A stretch of DNA of 5,345 nucleotides from an uncultured PS1 clade bacterium (GCA_937950605.1 CALFDA010000059.1:1-5345); one strand, 5' to 3'; positions 1 through 5,345 are shown, numbered from the stretch's first letter. Numbers and translations are program-made. The notes: generated by a model not told the origin, from the sequence alone.

Positions 1-1379
1 ATAGTGTGGTTGATACGGTCATTATGGGACATGAAAAACTTTGGAAAGTCAAACAAGAAAGAGAGCGGATTTATGCTTTAGCCAATATGAGCGAAAAAGA
101 TGGGGTTAAGGTTGCAGAACTAGAAATGGAATTTGCACAAATGGATGGCTACATGGCACAATCCTCGGCCAGTGAGTTGCTATTAGGTTTAGATATTCCT
201 GAAGAACAACATTATGGATTGATGAGCGAAATCGCACCAGGCTGGAAACTTCGGGTGTTATTAGCACAAGCCTTATTCTCTAATCCTGAAATATTATTAC
301 TTGATGAGCCAACCAATAATTTAGATATTAACTCTATTCGCTGGCTAGAAGGTGTATTAAAAGAGCGTAAGGCAACCATGGTGATTATCTCTCATGATAG
401 GCACTTTTTAAACAGTGTCTGCACGCATATGGCAGATTTAGATTATGGTGCGCTTAAAATTTTCCCAGGAAATTATGATGATTTTATGATTGCATCAACC
501 GCTATTCAAGAAAAAATGCAAGCTGATAATGCCAAAAAGGAGGCGAAAATAAAAGAGCTTAAACATTTTGTTTCACGTTTTTCGGCAAACGCTTCGAAAT
601 CTAAACAGGCAACTTCGCGCCTTAAACAACTTGATAAGATTGTTTTAGATGATATGAAACCTTCATCACGCGTTAGTCCTTATATTATTTTTAAACAAGA
701 AAAAGAACTATACCGAAATGTGATTGAAGTCGAAGGCTTGTCCAAGAGTTTTGCCATTCAACAAGGTGCTAAACATAGTGAAAAATTGCAAGTGTTAAAA
801 GACATTAGTTTTATTCTTGAAGTAGGGGAGCGTATTGCTATTATTGGACAAAATGGCATTGGTAAAACCACGTTACTACGCACTTTAGTAGGTGAGATTA
901 AAGCCGATAAGGGCAAAATCAAATGGAGTGAAAACGTTAATATTGGTTATTATGCGCAAGACCATAATGCTGATTTTGAACAAGATTTGAGCGTATTAGA
1001 TTGGATTGTACAATTTAAAAAACCTAACCAAGAAATGCAAGATATGCGTGCCGTTCTAGGCAAAATGCTGTTTGGTAAAAATGATATTAGCAAAAGTGTT
1101 AAAGCGCTTTCTGGTGGCGAAAAGTGCAGAATGTTATTCGCTAAATTGATGTTACAAAAACCCAATGTATTGGTGATGGATGAACCCACTAATCACCTAG
1201 ACATGGAATCGATCGAGGCACTTAATCTTGCGCTAGAAAACTACCAAGGCACTCTAATTTTTGTTAGTCATGACCGAGAATTTGTATCTTCTTTATCGAC
1301 TAAAGTTGTAGAATTAACCAAAACAGACACACATTATTATTCTGGCAATTATGAAGATTATCTAAAATCACAAAGATAA
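1..1379 (+). CDS. ybiT: ABC-F family ATPase YbiT, 5'-truncated by window edge
   Basis: Soluble ABC-F protein with two nucleotide-binding domains and no membrane domain; the family binds the ribosome and modulates translation, though YbiT's own role is poorly defined. The frame is open to the left edge (codon AGT at 3-5), and by comparison with E. coli YbiT (about 530 aa, recalled) about 80 N-terminal residues, including the first Walker A, lie outside. Counting from the GTG at 6: the first domain has the unusual YbiT signature SEIAPGWKLR (74-83), Walker B LLLDEP (97-102) and switch His130. A basic linker (about 170-215) contains FVSRFSANASKSKQATSR. The second domain has Walker A GQNGIGKT (281-288), signature LSGGEK (368-373), Walker B VLVMDEP (388-394) and switch His422. 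The start of the second domain (about 250-262) looks some nine residues longer than in E. coli. The stop overlaps the next ORF by one base. Identity is secure; the GTG at 6 is not the true start. Confidence 0.95.
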   Translation, partial: SVVDTVIMGHEKLWKVKQERERIYALANMSEKDGVKVAELEMEFAQMDGYMAQSSASELLLGLDIPEEQHYGLMSEIAPGWKLRVLLAQALFSNPEILLLDEPTNNLDINSIRWLEGVLKERKATMVIISHDRHFLNSVCTHMADLDYGALKIFPGNYDDFMIASTAIQEKMQADNAKKEAKIKELKHFVSRFSANASKSKQATSRLKQLDKIVLDDMKPSSRVSPYIIFKQEKELYRNVIEVEGLSKSFAIQQGAKHSEKLQVLKDISFILEVGERIAIIGQNGIGKTTLLRTLVGEIKADKGKIKWSENVNIGYYAQDHNADFEQDLSVLDWIVQFKKPNQEMQDMRAVLGKMLFGKNDISKSVKALSGGEKCRMLFAKLMLQKPNVLVMDEPTNHLDMESIEALNLALENYQGTLIFVSHDREFVSSLSTKVVELTKTDTHYYSGNYEDYLKSQR

Positions 1380-1579
1380 TGGAAAGTTTGAATCTAGCAC
1401 TAGCGTATTCAAAAGCAAATAATGGTTTTGACTTGACAAATGTTTTGTCTTTTATCACCTTGTTTGCGATTATGCTAACCTTAACTTTGGCGTTTAGTAT
1501 GTTTTCTTTATCAACATATTGTGTGAATTTACAAAAATATTTAGAAATTTTTTGTTTGAACAACATACAAAGGAGGTAA
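1379..1579 (+). CDS. small hypothetical one-helix membrane protein, or relic of a LolC/LolE-type permease
   Basis: A 66-codon ORF fills the gap between ybiT and ribE. Its ATG overlaps the ybiT stop (TAATG), which would allow coupled translation, but there is no clear Shine-Dalgarno before it. The product has a short polar N-terminus (1-20), one strongly hydrophobic segment (about 21-47) and a basic tail ending in tandem AGG-AGG arginine codons. Those codons and the stop are the Shine-Dalgarno of ribE, so the 3' end is shaped by another signal. I do not recognise it firmly. The pattern ALAYSKANNGF followed by LSFITLFAIML resembles the start of LolC/LolE-type lipoprotein-release permeases (amphipathic ALRYxRAKRxNxF, then FISFISLxSMxGI), with the glycines lost and everything after the first helix missing. 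It could therefore be a decayed gene start. It could also be an untranslated spacer. Coding status is uncertain. Confidence 0.35.
   Translation: MESLNLALAYSKANNGFDLTNVLSFITLFAIMLTLTLAFSMFSLSTYCVNLQKYLEIFCLNNIQRR
1569..1577 (+). promoter_or_regulatory. strong Shine-Dalgarno of ribE
   Basis: AAAGGAGGT is an almost full complement of the 16S rRNA 3' end. Its GGAGG core ends six bases before the GTG at 1583, which fixes that non-ATG codon as the ribE start. It is by far the strongest ribosome-binding site in the window; ribB and tgt have only weak ones. Confidence 0.9.
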
Positions 1580-1582
1580 TTA

Positions 1583-2173
1583 GTGTTTACAGGCATTATT
1601 CAAGCCATTGGTCAAGTTAAAAGTAAAACAATGCACGATAAAGGCGCTGTATTTTCATTTTCTTCAACTGCTTTGGATTATGCTACCGTGAAGATTGGTG
1701 ATAGTATTGCAGTTAATGGCGTGTGTTTGACGGTTATTGATATTGATAACAATATTTTTACGGTAGATGTTTCTCAAGAAACATTAAACTGCTCTGTTTT
1801 AGGCGATTTATCTGTTGCTAGTGATGTTAATCTTGAAAAAGCTCTACGCTTAAATCAAGGGGTTGATGGGCATTTAGTCAGCGGACATGTTGATGGACAA
1901 GCCAGAGTTGTTGGCAAAAAGACAGAGGGTGCTTCAACACGTTTTACAATAAGTGTGCCCCAGTCCTTGGAAAAATACATTGCAGCCAAAGGCTCAGTTG
2001 CGCTAAATGGCGTTAGTCTTACCGTAAATAGTATTAAGCAAAATATTTTTGATGTTAATATTATTCCTCACACATCAATAGCAACAACGCTAGGGCAACT
2101 AAATGTTGACAATAATGTTAATATAGAAGTTGATATTATTGCTCGACACCTTGAACGACTAATAAATAACTAA
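1583..2173 (+). CDS. ribE: riboflavin synthase, alpha chain
   Basis: Catalyses the last step of riboflavin synthesis: two 6,7-dimethyl-8-ribityllumazines dismutate to riboflavin plus the pyrimidinedione that is recycled. It is a cytoplasmic homotrimer in the known family. The 196-residue product begins with the hallmark MFTGIIQ (GTG start) and has two lumazine-binding barrels, about 1-90 and 97-190. The internal repeat is visible as SIAVNGVCLTV (41-51) and SVALNGVSLTV (138-148). Catalytic-site residues known from E. coli fall at the same numbers: Ser41, Cys48 and His102, the last in GHLVSGHVDG (96-105). IPHTS (161-165) is also conserved. It is slightly shorter than the E. coli enzyme (213 aa, recalled) but complete. 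It lies 4 nt before ribB and is probably co-transcribed with it. I saw no convincing promoter or FMN riboswitch in the short upstream gap, so expression may depend on the ybiT transcript. E. coli literature also calls this gene ribC. Confidence 0.97.
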   Translation: MFTGIIQAIGQVKSKTMHDKGAVFSFSSTALDYATVKIGDSIAVNGVCLTVIDIDNNIFTVDVSQETLNCSVLGDLSVASDVNLEKALRLNQGVDGHLVSGHVDGQARVVGKKTEGASTRFTISVPQSLEKYIAAKGSVALNGVSLTVNSIKQNIFDVNIIPHTSIATTLGQLNVDNNVNIEVDIIARHLERLINN

Positions 2174-2177
2174 GCTA

Positions 2178-3215
2178 ATGAGCATGAAAACTAAAGCTAG
2201 TATTGAGGCGATATTAGAAGATTATAAGCAAGGCAAGATGATTATCTTGCTCGACGATGAAGGTCGTGAAAATGAAGGCGATTTAATTGTGCCTGCAGCA
2301 ATTTGCACCAAAGAAGATATCAATTTTATGGCAACGCATGGCAGAGGGTTAATTTGTTTAACGCTTACCCAAGAGCGTTGTAAACAACTAAATTTGCCAC
2401 TCATGGTAACGCAAAATAATGATACAAACAATACTAATTTTACCGTTTCTATAGAGGCTTCGCGAGGAGTTACCACAGGTATTTCAGCATCTGATAGGGC
2501 AAAAACAATACTTGATGCTGTTGCGCCTAATGCTAAGCCAAGTGATATTGTGCAACCAGGTCATATTTTTCCACTTATGGCACGACCTGGCGGAGTACTT
2601 ATCCGCCCAGGACATACCGAAGCAGGCTGTGATTTAGCACGACTTGCGGGTTTAGAACCAGCTTCTGTGATTGTTGAGATTTTAAACGAAGATGGTTCAA
2701 TGGCACGTCGTGATGATTTAGAGATTTTCGCCAAAAAACACAATATCAAATGGGGTACTATTGAAGATTTGATTTCTTATCGTGTGGAACATGAAAAAAC
2801 CATTCAACGTATCAATGAGCGACCATTTAGCGCCAAATACGGGGATTTCACCTTAGTTTCATTCTTAGATAGCATTCACCAAAAAGAACACACAGCCTTG
2901 GTTAAAGGGAAAATTGATAAAAACACCCCTGTTTGTGTACGTGTACACATGGAAAATATATTCACTGATATTTTGCAAGAAAACACTCAATCTATGCGGG
3001 TTGACTATGCTCTTGAACATATATCTAACCAAGATAGTGGTGTATTTTTGCTCATTCGCCCGCATGAAGCTAGTGATGATGTTAAGACTTATGGCGTTGG
3101 TGCGCAAATTCTATCGGATTTAGGGGTGGGGAAAATGCGTATTTTAGGCAACCCAAGAAAACTTAATGCCTTGAAAGGATTTGGTTTAGAAGTGGTTGAG
3201 TATATTACAAAATAA
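2178..3215 (+). CDS. ribB: 3,4-dihydroxy-2-butanone 4-phosphate synthase with degenerate GTP cyclohydrolase II-like domain
   Basis: Converts ribulose 5-phosphate to 3,4-dihydroxy-2-butanone 4-phosphate and formate, supplying the four-carbon unit for lumazine. The N-terminal DHBP synthase domain (about 5-205) is intact: metal- and substrate-binding RENEGD (30-35), Cys60 in GRGLICL, GHIFPL (128-133), RPGHTEA (143-149) with His146, and EILNEDGSMAR (167-177). The C-terminal part (about 206-345) has the RibA fold framework, with VRVHMEN (254-260) and a tail around GVGKMRILGNPRK. It lacks the three zinc-binding cysteines (the GDxxxSxRCDCG region reads as TDILQENTQSMRVD) and the RQEGRGIGL segment, and it is some 40 residues short there. 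It should have no GTP cyclohydrolase II activity. Such RibBX-type fusions are known in proteobacteria and are often annotated ribBA. Start choice is open between the ATG at 2178 and the ATG at 2184; neither has a good Shine-Dalgarno, so coupling to ribE (4 nt upstream) is likely. Confidence 0.95.
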   Translation: MSMKTKASIEAILEDYKQGKMIILLDDEGRENEGDLIVPAAICTKEDINFMATHGRGLICLTLTQERCKQLNLPLMVTQNNDTNNTNFTVSIEASRGVTTGISASDRAKTILDAVAPNAKPSDIVQPGHIFPLMARPGGVLIRPGHTEAGCDLARLAGLEPASVIVEILNEDGSMARRDDLEIFAKKHNIKWGTIEDLISYRVEHEKTIQRINERPFSAKYGDFTLVSFLDSIHQKEHTALVKGKIDKNTPVCVRVHMENIFTDILQENTQSMRVDYALEHISNQDSGVFLLIRPHEASDDVKTYGVGAQILSDLGVGKMRILGNPRKLNALKGFGLEVVEYITK

Positions 3216-3273
3216 ACAAGAGTGTTTTTATGGGTTTTAACTACCGAACAACTTATACCAAATACAAACACAA

Positions 3274-3303
3274 TTAACTAGTCACAGCCCTTATTTTTAT
3301 CAT
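3274..3303 (+). promoter_or_regulatory. weak sigma-70-type promoter candidate for tgt
   Basis: In the 132-nt gap between ribB and tgt, TTAACT (3274-3279, four of six to TTGACA) and TATCAT (3298-3303, five of six to TATAAT) are separated by 18 nt. Transcription would start near 3310 and leave about 38 nt of leader before the GTG at 3348. A second -10-like TATTAT at 3316-3321 has no matching -35. In DNA this AT-rich such matches are common, so this is suggestive only. No clear terminator was seen after ribB, so read-through into tgt is also possible. Confidence 0.3.
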
Positions 3304-3347
3304 CGTATAGCATACTATTATGGATTCATCTAGAGTCAAAAATAACA

Positions 3348-4454
3348 GTGAATTTCGAATTAAAAAATACAGATAATAAAGCCCGTTTAGGTGTTATGAG
3401 CTTTGATAGAGGTGTGGTTAAAACCCCAGCATTTATGCCAGTTGGAACTTATGGGGCGGTTAAAGCCATGACATCTGAAGAAATGCGGGGAATTGGTGCG
3501 CAAATATTATTGGGCAATGCTTTTCACCTAGCAATCACGCCTAGAATTGATGTAATCAAAGCACATGGAGGTTTGCACAATTTCATGCATTGGCAAGCTC
3601 CAATTTTGACAGATTCTGGCGGTTTTCAAGTATTTAGTTTGGGTCAAATGCGAAAAATTAGTGAAAAAGGGGTGGATTTTCGCTCACCAAAAGATGGTGC
3701 TAAAATTTTTATGGGACCAGAAGAATCAATGCAAATCCAAAAAGATTTAAACTCAGATATTGTGATGATTTTTGATGAATGCACGCCTTACCCAGCCGAT
3801 AAATTTAGCACAGATAAGTCTATGCAACTGTCGCTACGTTGGGCACAACGCTCAAAAGATGCGCATTGTGCTTTAGGCAATAATAATGCGTTATTCGGTA
3901 TCGTGCAAGGTGGAATGTATAAAGATTTGCGTTGTGAATCAGCCGCAGCATTAATAAGTATTGGTTTTGACGGTTATGCTATCGGCGGTTTAAGTGTGGG
4001 TGAACCAAAAGCAGAAATGTTTAAGGTTTTAGGCTATTTACCCGAGCAATTACCCCGTGATAAGCCACGATATTTAATGGGTGTAGGTACGCCAAGCGAT
4101 TTGATAGAAGCTGTTGGATTTGGCATTGATATGTTTGATTGTGTGATGCCAACACGTAACGCGCGTAATGGACATTTATTTACTTCAAGCGGTATTGTCA
4201 AAATTCGTAATGCAAAATATAGGCTTGACACCAAGCCTTTAGATGAGTGTTGCAAGTGTTACACTTGCAAAAATTATTCTCGTGCTTATTTGCATCATTT
4301 GCAACGCAAGAATGAGATTTTAGGGGCGCGACTTAATACCATTCACAATCTTTATTATTATCAAAATCTAATGTCAGGCATGCGAACAGCAATCAAAAAC
4401 AATACTTTTACAGCGTTTAAACGCTCATTTTATGAGAATCGAAATAAGCAATAA
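3348..4454 (+). CDS. tgt: tRNA-guanine transglycosylase (queuosine pathway)
   Basis: Exchanges the wobble guanine (position 34) of GUN-anticodon tRNAs (Asp, Asn, His, Tyr) for the queuosine precursor preQ1. The 368-residue product is collinear with E. coli Tgt (375 aa, recalled). It begins MNFEL from a GTG; the only nearby upstream ATG (3320) is out of frame and soon stops. Visible landmarks are FMPVGTYG (29-36), the base-binding LTDSGGFQVFSLG (87-99) with Asp89, DECTPYPA (143-150), GGLSVGEPKA (213-222), and FDCVMPTRNARNGHLF (263-278) with the nucleophile Asp264. The zinc site is Cys302, Cys304, Cys307 and His333, all at E. coli numbering. All catalytic and metal residues are present, so it should be active. 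Only a weak AGAG lies before the start. The usual gammaproteobacterial neighbours queA, yajC and secDF are absent here; the next gene is convergent. Confidence 0.98.
   Translation: MNFELKNTDNKARLGVMSFDRGVVKTPAFMPVGTYGAVKAMTSEEMRGIGAQILLGNAFHLAITPRIDVIKAHGGLHNFMHWQAPILTDSGGFQVFSLGQMRKISEKGVDFRSPKDGAKIFMGPEESMQIQKDLNSDIVMIFDECTPYPADKFSTDKSMQLSLRWAQRSKDAHCALGNNNALFGIVQGGMYKDLRCESAAALISIGFDGYAIGGLSVGEPKAEMFKVLGYLPEQLPRDKPRYLMGVGTPSDLIEAVGFGIDMFDCVMPTRNARNGHLFTSSGIVKIRNAKYRLDTKPLDECCKCYTCKNYSRAYLHHLQRKNEILGARLNTIHNLYYYQNLMSGMRTAIKNNTFTAFKRSFYENRNKQ
4221..4238 (+). repeat. hairpin inside tgt (7-bp stem, 4-nt loop)
   Basis: AGGCTTG (4221-4227) and CAAGCCT (4232-4238) are perfect reverse complements around ACAC, within the tgt codons for R-L-D-T-K-P. 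Four of seven pairs are G-C, which is strong for this AT-rich DNA. No T-run follows, so it is not a terminator. A seven-pair stem can occur by chance in 5 kb. Confidence 0.6.
4250..4270 (+). repeat. 21-bp perfect palindrome inside tgt zinc-motif codons
   Basis: TTGCAAGTGT (4250-4259) and ACACTTGCAA (4261-4270) are perfect reverse complements around a single T at 4260. As RNA this gives at least an 8-bp stem with a 5-nt loop. It covers the codons for the zinc-binding cluster Cys302-Lys-Cys-Tyr-Thr-Cys307, so part of the symmetry may come from the repeated Cys and Lys codons. It starts 11 nt after the hairpin at 4221-4238. No T-run follows on either strand. Confidence 0.85.
4412..4436 (+). repeat. 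overlapping palindromes near the tgt 3' end
   Basis: AGCGTTTAAACGCT (4412-4425) is a perfect 14-bp palindrome. It overlaps CTCAT-TTT-ATGAG (4424-4436), a 5-bp stem with a 3-nt loop. Both lie within the last 15 codons of tgt, just before its stop. The structures could compete in the mRNA. Neither is long enough to exclude chance. Confidence 0.5.
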
Positions 4455-4666
4455 ACAAATGCAAGATCAAAAAAATAACACGTAAATTTATACTAAACTG
4501 AGCCTAAACGCAATAAACAAGCAATAAAGCCCATAATTCACCTTTGATGTTGTGTTAAAAAATGCGCTAGTGTATGTTAAAAACGAAAAACAACTAATGA
4601 AAAATAAGTATCGTTTTTTTAGTGGTTTTTAGTTTGTTCTATGATGCTACTTTTAATTGCAATAAA
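4448..4666 (+). repeat. four direct copies of octamer GCAATAAA around the tgt 3' end
   Basis: GCAATAAA occurs at 4448-4455 (spanning the tgt stop), 4510-4517, 4521-4528 and 4659-4666, all in the same orientation. The first two extend to an 11-base match, GCAATAAACAA. The gap 4455-4700 otherwise holds only the terminator-like hairpin and no ORF, RNA gene or promoter that I could support. Spacing of the copies is irregular, so no array structure is evident. Function is unknown. Confidence 0.5.
4579..4630. terminator. possible bidirectional terminator between tgt and ypjD
   Basis: AAAAACAACTAA (4586-4597) can pair with TTAGTGGTTTTT (4619-4630), 12 positions with one mismatch. An inner AAAAA/TTTTT (4600-4604/4614-4618) closes a 9-nt loop. 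An alternative fold pairs AAAAACGA (4579-4586) with TCGTTTTT (4611-4618). On the + strand a seven-T run (4614-4620) lies in the structure and T-rich sequence follows it. On the - strand the hairpin is followed by a T-rich stretch. Placement between two convergent genes fits a shared terminator, but the stem is poor in G-C, so efficiency is doubtful. Confidence 0.45.
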
Positions 4667-4700
4667 TCCACTCCCGATAGAATTCTATTTTTACAACTTT

Positions 4701-5345
4701 TTAGCCCAATAAACGCTCCAAAACAAACTTAGAACCAAAATAAGCCAGTAACAATACGCTAAAACCAACTTGTATGGCAATGATAGCCTGTTTGCCACGC
4801 CAGCCAAATATCTTGTGTCCGAAAATGAGTATTGCAAAAATAATCCAAGCTACTAATGAAAGTATAGTTTTGTGAATAAGATGTTGTGCAAAAAAATCTT
4901 CAATAAACAAAAATCCGCTAATTAATGATAAAGTTAATAGATAAAAACCAAACCGCAACCCCTGAAACATTAATTTTTCCATAGTTTGTAAAGGCGGTAG
5001 TTTGTTGATAAAGCTATTAATATCTTTAGCGTGCAAATGATTTTCTTGAATTTTTAACAACACTGATTGACAAACTGCTAAGGTAAGTAGGGCGTAAGCA
5101 GTAATTGATAAAAATACGTGTGAAGCAATGCTTAAAGAGATGATTTTGCCACCCACATCAGGGAATAAAATACCAAACACTAACGATAAGGCGGCTAATG
5201 GATAAACCAAAATTCCCAATGCATGCACAGGCTTGTAGAGTGAGGATAAAAACAACAAAATTGCAATTAGCCAAGCAACAAAAGAAGCACTATTGGCAAG
5301 CCCAAAAAATATACCATTAGTCGTCCACAAATTTACAAAAGTTAA
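4701..5345 (-). CDS. ypjD: YpjD-type inner membrane protein, cytochrome c assembly/HemX superfamily, 5'-truncated
   Basis: Polytopic membrane protein related to CcsA/HemX; the exact function of YpjD is not established. The frame stays open to the right edge (reading L-T-F-V-N before the TTG at 5330), so that TTG is probably internal. E. coli YpjD (263 aa, recalled) implies roughly 50 residues are missing. Counted from that TTG, about six hydrophobic segments are visible near 5-30, 36-57, 65-91, 127-147, 156-171 and 185-204. Family landmarks are FP (56-57), a membrane histidine in SHVFLSITAYALL (70-82), LPPLQTMEKLMF (111-122), SLVAWIIFAILIFGH (158-172), GWRG (176-179) and the terminal LAYFGS (195-200). 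The tryptophan-rich WWD haem-handling motif of true cytochrome c synthetases is not visible, so a direct ligation role is unlikely. It is convergent with tgt. In E. coli ypjD lies next to ffh, so ffh may lie just beyond the right edge (inference). Confidence 0.9.
   Translation of the reverse strand, partial: LTFVNLWTTNGIFFGLANSASFVAWLIAILLFLSSLYKPVHALGILVYPLAALSLVFGILFPDVGGKIISLSIASHVFLSITAYALLTLAVCQSVLLKIQENHLHAKDINSFINKLPPLQTMEKLMFQGLRFGFYLLTLSLISGFLFIEDFFAQHLIHKTILSLVAWIIFAILIFGHKIFGWRGKQAIIAIQVGFSVLLLAYFGSKFVLERLLG

Noticed and set aside
1433..1461. Perfect -35 hexamer TTGACA at 1433-1438 as a ribE promoter
   Set aside because: No TATAAT-like hexamer lies at 15-19 nt spacing; the nearest T/A-rich boxes are at wrong distances. 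TTTACA at 1528-1533 likewise lacks a partner.
1300..1596. 98-codon minus-strand ORF over the ybiT end and the ybiT-ribE gap
   Set aside because: Lies antisense to ybiT and the strong ribE Shine-Dalgarno, has low-complexity composition and no recognisable motif; it looks like a shadow frame in AT-rich DNA.
2233..2250. 7-bp hairpin GCAAGAT/ATCTTGC early in ribB as a regulatory attenuator
   Set aside because: It lies in codons for the conserved K-M-I-I-L stretch, and stems of this length are expected a few times by chance in 5 kb.
2934..2949. Interrupted palindrome TGTGTAC-GT-GTACACA in ribB as an operator
   Set aside because: Internal to coding sequence for V-R-V-H, only 7-bp arms, and no nearby promoter; treated as chance.
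3216..3347. Possible small gene or tRNA between ribB and tgt
   Set aside because: The short frames, including the ATG at 3320, hit stops quickly or run into tgt out of frame, and no cloverleaf or conserved tRNA arm is visible.
4677..4688. ATAGAATTCTAT followed by T-run as a terminator
   Set aside because: As RNA only a 4-bp A/U-rich stem could form around AATT, too weak for an intrinsic terminator.
5010..5027. Imperfect AT-rich palindrome within ypjD
   Set aside because: Carries a mismatch, is nearly all A and T, and lies inside a conserved coding frame; not distinguishable from chance.

Overview
This is an AT-rich window of ordinary housekeeping genes. Every recognisable protein is closest in style to gammaproteobacterial families: a YbiT-type ABC-F protein, a gammaproteobacterial Tgt, a YpjD-type membrane protein and a RibB with a degenerate GTP-cyclohydrolase-like tail. 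The low G+C, short proteins and tight packing suggest a low-GC gammaproteobacterium. A sulfur-oxidiser or symbiont of the SUP05/Thioglobus/vesicomyid type is a guess I cannot test here. No mobile element, CRISPR array, RNA gene or phage gene was seen.

Layout. Positions 1-1379 (+) hold the 3' five-sixths of ybiT; its first ~80 residues lie before the window. Positions 1379-1579 (+) hold a 66-codon ORF whose ATG overlaps the ybiT stop. It may be a small one-helix membrane protein or the relic of a LolC/LolE-type permease. Its end contains the very strong Shine-Dalgarno of the next gene. Positions 1583-2173 (+) are ribE (riboflavin synthase) and 2178-3215 (+) are ribB (DHBP synthase with a degenerate RibA-like tail), 4 nt apart. 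A 132-nt gap with a weak promoter candidate precedes tgt (3348-4454, +). A 246-nt gap follows, with an AT-rich hairpin that could terminate transcription from both sides and several copies of a GCAATAAA octamer. Positions 4701-5345 (-) carry ypjD, convergent with tgt and running off the right edge at its 5' end.

How the genes work together. RibB makes 3,4-dihydroxy-2-butanone 4-phosphate, the four-carbon precursor of lumazine. RibE dismutates two lumazines into riboflavin, so the pair supplies the entry of one branch and the last step of flavin synthesis. RibD, RibH and an active RibA must be encoded elsewhere. Tgt inserts the queuosine precursor in tRNA, YbiT acts on ribosomes, and YpjD is a membrane protein of the cytochrome c assembly/HemX superfamily. 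Apart from ribE-ribB I see no pathway link.

I did not find an undescribed system. The observations most worth checking are the small ORF between ybiT and ribE, the missing active-site residues of the RibB tail, and a 21-bp perfect palindrome inside tgt exactly where the zinc-binding cysteines are encoded.
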